A stretch of 64,000 bases of DNA. It comes from Microbacterium sp. 11MF. Its GTDB lineage: Bacteria; Actinomycetota; Actinomycetes; Actinomycetales; Microbacteriaceae. Position 1 is the stretch's first letter; each line of letters starts with the position of its first letter. This document shows, piece by piece, positions 58,561 to 64,000 of this stretch. The DNA lies in assembly GCF_000383475.1 (NCBI RefSeq), contig NZ_KB911461.1, positions 186,001-250,000 on the forward strand, written 5' to 3'. The notes under the pieces are model-generated. The model was not told the origin of the DNA. It searched no databases and saw only the letters and a program-made list of their open reading frames with translations. The position numbers and the translations under genes were made by a program.

Positions 58561-60246
58561 TCAGCGCACGCGACGGGCGGTGAACGTCGCCCGCCCGGGT
58601 GTCGTCCCGGTCACGTAGAGCCGCGGACCACCCAGGGCGTCGGTGCCGCCCAGGTAGTCGTAGTCCTCACCGGGAAGGTACGCGGCCGGTGCGGACGAGC
58701 CCGTCCCGGGGCCGATCTCGAGGATGTCGTCGCCGACGGCGTACCGCGCGGTCCCGTCGGTGAGCACGGCCGTGCCGTCGGCCCGCACGTCGACCCCCTC
58801 AAACGCGCCGCCCGCGCGGAAGGCGAACTCGAGGCTCCACGCACAGATCGGACCCTCGGTCTCGACCGTCAGCTGAACGCCGTCCTCGACGGGCACGACG
58901 TCGATGCGGGTACGGAGCGGAACCTCGTCGCGCGGACGCTCGTCGAACGACATCGCGGCCGAGAAGCGACCCTCGTCGACGACGCGGTAGTCGCCGCCCG
59001 GGCGGCGGAGCGTGGTGTCCAGCGGCCCGAAGTACGCGGGGGAGAGCCGCTCCTCGAGCACGATGCGGTCGTCCTCGACGGTCATCTCATCGGCGCGGAG
59101 CGGGCCGAGACCGAAGAAGTGCCGCGAGAGTCGCACCGAGTCGAGGACGGCGTCGCCGGCGAACAGGCGCAGGAACGTCGGGTTGCTCGCGAGGCCCGAG
59201 CGGATGCGGCGGGCGACGGTGTAGTCCGACCCGCCGAAGACCACCAGCGAACGGTCGGGCGTTCGGTCGACGACGAGCCCCGAGACCGGCCACACGAGTC
59301 GCGCCCGGTCAGCCGGCGCCGTGCCCGCGGGCAGCGGCTCGCGCAGCGCCGGGTGCAGGATCATGTCGGCGAGGGCCGTCTGCGGATCGATGACGGGGGC
59401 GGATGCCGCGACCCGCGCCGCCCACGCGAAGTCACCCCGTCCCGTCTCGAGTGCGATGCGGCGGTAGTGGAGGGTGAACGGCGCGAGGGGGAACCTGGTC
59501 TCGCGCTGATCCTGCCTGCGGGAGTGCACGGTCTCGACGGAGCCGTCGGGGTGGATGAGTCCCAGGGTCGCCTCGAGGTTCCGTGCCACGACGTCGTGGA
59601 GCTCGGGCAGGCCGAGGACGTCGCCGATGACCAGAAGGGAGGGATTCGAGACGTAGACGGCGTAGTTGGCGCTGCGCTCGGAGTACAGGCCGTCGGCGTC
59701 GATGTCGATGCCCTCGGCGAGCCACTCGCGCGCCCGCGCCTCGAGCCGCGGGTCGGGGCGGTGTCGATGCAGCCGGGTGAGCGCGGCGCTCAGCTCCCAG
59801 CGATGGTTCGGCGTGTGCACGCCACCCGCGAGCAGCGCCGGGGCGGCGCGATCGGCGATGCCTCCCAGCACCTCGGCGACCCGGTCGAGCCGGGCGTCGC
59901 CCGAGCGGCGCGCGAGCTCGAGGATGTCGCCGACGTCGTTGATCGTGAATCCGGTGTCGGGCGGCGACTCGACGTTGTCGCCGCCGAGGAAGAGCCCCGT
60001 CGGCGACTGCAGGTCGTGCAGGATCCCCGCATACTTCTCGGCGAGGGCGACCGCCGCCGGGTCGCCGGCGAACGCGGACCCCGGCTCGAGGAAGACCGCG
60101 ACCAGCAGTTTGGCGCGCCGCATCGACTCGCGGTGCGGACCGAGCGGGGCGAGCGACACATCGGTCGACGCCTGCAGGAGCGCGGTGGCCTCGGCATCCG
60201 CCGCGGCGATCACGTCGGCGATGAAGGTATCGGTGTCGATCATCAT
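58561..60246 (-). CDS. alpha/alpha-toroid protein, candidate polysaccharide lyase
   Basis: A 561-residue protein without signal peptide. Residues 1-about 310 are helix-rich, with GVHTPNHRWELSAAL near 145 and DGLYSERSANYAVYVSNP near 190. These carry Asn-His and Tyr residues placed as in heparinase-type toroid lyases. The rest is a beta-sandwich domain. No known family could be named. It overlaps the GH38 gene by 4 bases, so it acts on the same imported glycan, possibly a uronic-acid-containing mannose glycan. Function inferred. Confidence 0.7.
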   Translation of the reverse strand: MMIDTDTFIADVIAAADAEATALLQASTDVSLAPLGPHRESMRRAKLLVAVFLEPGSAFAGDPAAVALAEKYAGILHDLQSPTGLFLGGDNVESPPDTGFTINDVGDILELARRSGDARLDRVAEVLGGIADRAAPALLAGGVHTPNHRWELSAALTRLHRHRPDPRLEARAREWLAEGIDIDADGLYSERSANYAVYVSNPSLLVIGDVLGLPELHDVVARNLEATLGLIHPDGSVETVHSRRQDQRETRFPLAPFTLHYRRIALETGRGDFAWAARVAASAPVIDPQTALADMILHPALREPLPAGTAPADRARLVWPVSGLVVDRTPDRSLVVFGGSDYTVARRIRSGLASNPTFLRLFAGDAVLDSVRLSRHFFGLGPLRADEMTVEDDRIVLEERLSPAYFGPLDTTLRRPGGDYRVVDEGRFSAAMSFDERPRDEVPLRTRIDVVPVEDGVQLTVETEGPICAWSLEFAFRAGGAFEGVDVRADGTAVLTDGTARYAVGDDILEIGPGTGSSAPAAYLPGEDYDYLGGTDALGGPRLYVTGTTPGRATFTARRVR

Positions 60247-63200
60247 GACTGCTCCGGTTCGTGCAGGGCGATGCGCAGGGTGACGACCTCGAACGCGCGC
60301 AAGTCGAGCGCGACGGTGCGGTCGTCGGTCCGCGCGGCGTCGGCGCGGCCGCGGCCGACGGTCTCGACGAGGTCGCAGACCTCGAGCGATGAGGCGGGGA
60401 CGTCGAGGTGCAGCGTGCCGCCGGTGCGGGCGCCGCGCTGCTCGAAGGCGCGGACGATGAGGTCGCCGCTGCCGTCCGCCGCGAGCTTGACCGCCGAGAC
60501 GACGATGCCGTCGGTCGAGCTCGTCACGAGCGGTGCGACCGGCGCTGCGCCCGTGACCTCGCGCAGCGGCGAACCGACGATCGCACCCCAGCGAGCGGCA
60601 TCCGTCGTCGTCTCGGCCGGCGCGAAGAGCGACGTGAACTCGTGCACGCCCTGATCCGCGTCGGGGTCGGGGAACGTCGGCGCGCGCAGCAGCGACTGCC
60701 GCACGGTCGTGACCGTCCCGTCCTCGTCGCTCGTGCGCGTCGCATCGTGGCCGTACATGCCGTCGTTGACGATCGCCGCACCGGTGCCCGGCTCGCCGAC
60801 GTGCACCCACCTGTGCGCGCAGACCTCGTAGCGGGCGGCATCCCACGACGTGTTCGTGTGCAGCGGGCGACGCACGTGACCGAACTGCGTCTCGTAGGCC
60901 GCGTCCTGCGCGTGCACCGCGACGGGGAAGGCGAGCTTGAGCAGACGGTGCCGCTCGTGCCAGTCGACGCGGGTGCGGATGCGGACGCCGCCGCCCTCGG
61001 GGTGGATGTCGATCCATTGCTCGGCGGTGCCGTTCGGCAGCGGGTGCACGACGTGCACGACGCCGTCGACCAGCTCGGCCGTGCCGCCGTCGACGTCTGT
61101 CGTGGCGAGGCGGTACGAGGCGTCGAGCTCCCACGCGTCCCACTTCGACGGTGCATCGACGTGCAGCTGCAGCAGTCCGCCGCGGTGACCGGCGGGGATG
61201 AGGTCACGCCCGGTGGCGAGCTCGACCACGCTCCGGAGGGTGCCGTCGGGTCCGACGCGCACGTCGATCTGGTCGGAGCACAGGCGGAATCCGCCGTCGA
61301 CGTTCTCGGCCGTGACCGGCACCGGCGCCGGCGCGGGTCCCGCGCCGCCCGCGGCGATCGCGGCGACGGGTGCCGTGCCCGGGTTGAGCGCCATGGGCTG
61401 CGAACCCTCGCCGACGAGGGCGGCGACGGCATCCGCGATGATCCGCTCGAGCCGGTCGGTCGTCTCGGCGTGCGAGCGCTCCGCCTCGCGGTGCACCCAC
61501 GCGATCGCGCTGCCGGGGAGGATGTCGTGGAACTGAAGCAGCAGCACCTCGCGCCAGAGCTCGTCGAGCTCGGCCGCCGGATAGGGGATGCCGCGGCGTA
61601 CCGTGGCCGCGGCGCTCCAGTGCTCCGCCTCGACGAGCAGGGCCTCGTTGCGACGGTTGCCGCGCTTGGTGCGCATCTGCGACGTGAAGATGCCGCGGTG
61701 GAACTGCAGGTACATCTCGCCGGACCAGACCGGCGGGTCGGTCGGTTCGGCGGCCGCCTCGAGGAAGAACTCGCGCGGCGTGCCGAAGGCGACCGTGGGG
61801 GAGCCCTCGAGGTCGGCCTGCAGGCGGGCGTCGGCCATCATCTCGCGTGTCGGTCCGCCGCCGCCGTCGCCGAAGCCGAACGGCATGAGCGAGCGGGTGC
61901 TGGCCGCGTGGTCGGCGAAGTTGCGGACACTGCGGGCGAGCTCGGTCGGCCGCATGTCGCCGCTGTAGGTGTTGTTCGGCGGGAAGTGCGTGAAGATCCG
62001 CGACCCGTCGAGTCCCTCCCAGACGAAGGAGTGGTGCGGCATCGTGTCGACGTCGTTCCAGCACATCTTCTGCGTGAAGAACCACTCCAGTCCCGCGCCG
62101 CGCAGCAGCTGGGGGAGTCCGGCGGGGAACCCGAACGAGTCGGGCAGCCACCCGACGTCGCTGCGCGCTCCGAAGTGCTCCTCGAAGAAGCGCGTGCCCG
62201 CCAGTAGCTGACGGGCCAGCGATTCGCCCGAGGGCATGTTGACGTCGGATTCGACCCACATGTTGCCGACGGGGAGGAAACGTCCCTCGGCGACGCGTTC
62301 CTTGATCCGCGCGAAGAGCTCGGGATCGCTGCGGCGCACCCACTCGAAGTGCTGCGCCGACGAGCTGACGAAGACGGCATCGGGATCGGCTTCCATGAGA
62401 TCGAGCACGTTCGCGTACGTGCGCGTGACCTTCCGCACCGTCTCGCGGCTCGGCCACAGCCACGCAGAGTCGATGTGGGCGTGCCCCGTCGCGGTGATGC
62501 GGTGAGCGGATGCCGCGGCCGGTGCCGCGAGGAGGGGAGCGAGGATGCCGCGGGCCGCCGCCGCACCCTCGGCGGGCGCGTCGGGGTCGATCGCGTACAG
62601 CGCGCGCTCGAGTCCGTCGAGGATGCGCGCGCGACGCGGATCGGAGTCGACCAGCTCGCGGGCGAGGCCGACGAGCACGATGACCTCGCGGCGGAGGCGC
62701 TCGACGTTCTCGTCGACGAGGTGCAGCTCCATCCGTCCGAGGCGGTAGAGGGGCTCGGCGCCGGCCGTGGCCGGGTCGCCGAGCGGAGTGGGCGAGAAGG
62801 CGAGGGGGCTCTTGAAGTCGTCGCCCCCCGACAGGTCGGGATTCGCGGCGGCCTCGACCGTGAACGACACGCGCTCACCGGGGCCGTTCGACACGGGGAC
62901 GTGATGGTTCCGCGGCTCGAGGCCCTTCACCACGACGCCCTCCGGCGTCCGCACGAGTCCCTCGCACTGGAAGCCGGGTTTGGCCTGCGAGAAGCCGAGG
63001 TCGAGCGACAACTCGATGCGGCCGTCGCGCTCGGCCCAAGACCGCGGCACCTCGCCCTCGACGGTGAACCACGTCGTGCCCCAGGCGCGGCCCCAGCGGT
63101 GACCGCCCTCGACGGGGGCGAACGCGGCATCCTGCCGCATCCGCTCCACCGACACCGGTTCGCCCGGCAGGTCGCCCTTGTCGGGGACCTGCCAGGCGGA

Positions 63201-63299
63201 CACGTGGAGCGGAGCTCGGTCGGCGACGACGGCCCGGTCGAGGTACTCCCCGACGAAGCGGTCGACGCGTTCCAGGACGAGGTGGTCCCGTGAATGCAT
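60243..63299 (-). CDS. GH38 alpha-mannosidase
   Basis: A 1018-residue enzyme with an N-terminal beta domain (residues 1-about 260), the GH38 barrel with GHAHIDSAW (residues 272-280, zinc ligands His273? and Asp277) and the nucleophile Asp387 in GWLPDSFGFP, and a large C-terminal beta-sandwich region. It cuts alpha-mannosides in the cytoplasm after uptake. The ATG at 63299 shares one base with the stop of the ABC permease gene. The frame is open further upstream but overlaps the permease. Confidence 0.92.
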   Translation of the reverse strand: MHSRDHLVLERVDRFVGEYLDRAVVADRAPLHVSAWQVPDKGDLPGEPVSVERMRQDAAFAPVEGGHRWGRAWGTTWFTVEGEVPRSWAERDGRIELSLDLGFSQAKPGFQCEGLVRTPEGVVVKGLEPRNHHVPVSNGPGERVSFTVEAAANPDLSGGDDFKSPLAFSPTPLGDPATAGAEPLYRLGRMELHLVDENVERLRREVIVLVGLARELVDSDPRRARILDGLERALYAIDPDAPAEGAAAARGILAPLLAAPAAASAHRITATGHAHIDSAWLWPSRETVRKVTRTYANVLDLMEADPDAVFVSSSAQHFEWVRRSDPELFARIKERVAEGRFLPVGNMWVESDVNMPSGESLARQLLAGTRFFEEHFGARSDVGWLPDSFGFPAGLPQLLRGAGLEWFFTQKMCWNDVDTMPHHSFVWEGLDGSRIFTHFPPNNTYSGDMRPTELARSVRNFADHAASTRSLMPFGFGDGGGGPTREMMADARLQADLEGSPTVAFGTPREFFLEAAAEPTDPPVWSGEMYLQFHRGIFTSQMRTKRGNRRNEALLVEAEHWSAAATVRRGIPYPAAELDELWREVLLLQFHDILPGSAIAWVHREAERSHAETTDRLERIIADAVAALVGEGSQPMALNPGTAPVAAIAAGGAGPAPAPVPVTAENVDGGFRLCSDQIDVRVGPDGTLRSVVELATGRDLIPAGHRGGLLQLHVDAPSKWDAWELDASYRLATTDVDGGTAELVDGVVHVVHPLPNGTAEQWIDIHPEGGGVRIRTRVDWHERHRLLKLAFPVAVHAQDAAYETQFGHVRRPLHTNTSWDAARYEVCAHRWVHVGEPGTGAAIVNDGMYGHDATRTSDEDGTVTTVRQSLLRAPTFPDPDADQGVHEFTSLFAPAETTTDAARWGAIVGSPLREVTGAAPVAPLVTSSTDGIVVSAVKLAADGSGDLIVRAFEQRGARTGGTLHLDVPASSLEVCDLVETVGRGRADAARTDDRTVALDLRAFEVVTLRIALHEPEQS

Positions 63300-64000
63300 C
63301 AGTCCTTGAGTCCTGCGTTGATGTTCGACGAGGTCACGTACTTCTGGAACACGAGGTACAGCGCGACCAGGGGGATCATCGACAGCACTGATGCCGCCAG
63401 GAGGATCGTCCACTCGATGTTCTCGGCGCCGACCAGGGCCCGCAGCGCGATCTGCAGGGTGAACTGCTCGGGGTCGCCGAGGATGATGAGCGGGAAGATG
63501 TAGTCGTTCCAGCGCCACTGGAAGGACATGATCGCCAGCGTCAGCGCGATGGGCCGGGCCAGCGGCAGCATGATCCGGAAGAAGATGCCGTATTCGCTCG
63601 CACCGTCGATGCGCGCGGCCTGCATGAGCTCGTCCGGGATCGTGATGAAGAACTGGCGGAACATGAAGACGCCGGTCGGGGTGACGATCGAGGGGATGAT
63701 CACACCGGCGAGCTGGTTGTAGAGCCCGAGGTCGCGGATGACGACGAACATGGGGTTGAGGATGACCTCGCCCGGCAGCATCGTCATCGAGAGGATGAAG
63801 AGTCCCAGGACGCTCAGCCACGGGTTCTTGTACTTCGCGAGCGCGTAGCCCGTCGTCGCGCAGAGGAAGACCGTCAGGACGGTCGACACCGTCGCCACGA
63901 TCGCCGTGTTCAGGAAGTAGCGGGCGAAGTCGATGCGCTCGAGCGCCGCCTCGTAGCCGCCGAGCGTCCACTCCTTGGGGAAGAACGACAGCGGGTAGCT
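63299..64000 (-). CDS. sugar ABC transporter permease (MalG-type), cut by window edge
   Basis: The C-terminal 233 residues of a permease reach the window edge, in frame from 64000. It has several helices and the EAA loop QAARIDGASEYGIFFRIMLP. It is the last gene of an upstream importer operon coupled to the GH38 and toroid genes, so the imported sugar is probably a mannose-containing oligosaccharide. Confidence 0.9.
   Translation of the reverse strand, partial: SYPLSFFPKEWTLGGYEAALERIDFARYFLNTAIVATVSTVLTVFLCATTGYALAKYKNPWLSVLGLFILSMTMLPGEVILNPMFVVIRDLGLYNQLAGVIIPSIVTPTGVFMFRQFFITIPDELMQAARIDGASEYGIFFRIMLPLARPIALTLAIMSFQWRWNDYIFPLIILGDPEQFTLQIALRALVGAENIEWTILLAASVLSMIPLVALYLVFQKYVTSSNINAGLKD

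Noticed and set aside
60243-63971. A 1242-residue GH38 protein with an N-terminal extension
   Set aside because: The extension overlaps the permease gene in another frame; the ATG at 63299 starts the homologous part.

Overview
The window looks like chromosomal DNA of a high-GC actinobacterium, most likely a member of the Microbacteriaceae close to Microbacterium. The reasons are the very high GC at third codon positions, the constantly recurring GGATGCC/GGCATCC words, the many leaderless genes (a TANNNT box 6-7 bases before ATG or GTG), actinobacterial-type LacI regulators and CitMHS carrier, and a DUF222-HNH gene. No tRNA, rRNA, CRISPR array, prophage or insertion sequence was seen.

Layout. 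1-14.8 kb is mostly housekeeping and stress genes: the N-terminus of a membrane sensor kinase, exodeoxyribonuclease III, pyrE, a short-chain dehydrogenase, a DtxR/MntR-type repressor, a TetR regulator divergent from an amidohydrolase, mntH, a TrmH-type RNA methyltransferase, a CitA/CitB-like two-component system divergent from a citrate-type transporter, an AAA ATPase and a MATE exporter.

14.9-31 kb is a rhamnose and rhamnogalacturonan block. It holds rhamnulokinase, an alpha/beta hydrolase, L-rhamnose isomerase and L-rhamnose mutarotase in one coupled operon facing a LacI regulator. A secreted PL11 rhamnogalacturonan lyase shares that operon's operator motif. Next come a clan GH-A hydrolase coupled to a large DUF5107-TPR protein with a divergent AraC regulator, and a GH35 beta-galactosidase.

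32-40 kb is a six-gene operon with overlapping start and stop codons. It encodes Gfo/Idh oxidoreductase, uronate dehydrogenase, KdgD-type dehydratase, an enolase-superfamily enzyme, 2-oxoglutarate semialdehyde dehydrogenase and a serine hydrolase. This fits the oxidative route from galacturonate to 2-oxoglutarate. A divergent LacI regulator and an M24-like gene follow.

43-64 kb holds a rhamnogalacturonan acetylesterase, another esterase, a split sugar ABC importer, a Gfo/Idh-DUF6807 fusion, two CrcB fluoride channels, an ABC exporter coupled to a beta-propeller glycosidase, a complete binding-protein-plus-permeases importer with a DUF624 (YesL-like) protein, an alpha/alpha-toroid protein that may be a polysaccharide lyase, a GH38 alpha-mannosidase and the end of a third permease. 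No ABC importer ATPase is encoded here, so a shared MsiK-type ATPase elsewhere is likely.

Taken together, the accessory part reads as a pectin / rhamnogalacturonan-I utilisation locus: secreted lyase and esterases cut and deacetylate the polymer, ABC importers take up the oligosaccharides, intracellular glycosidases finish them, rhamnose goes through RhaM/RhaI/RhaB, and galacturonate goes through the uronate dehydrogenase route. LacI-type palindromes sit in front of most of these units.
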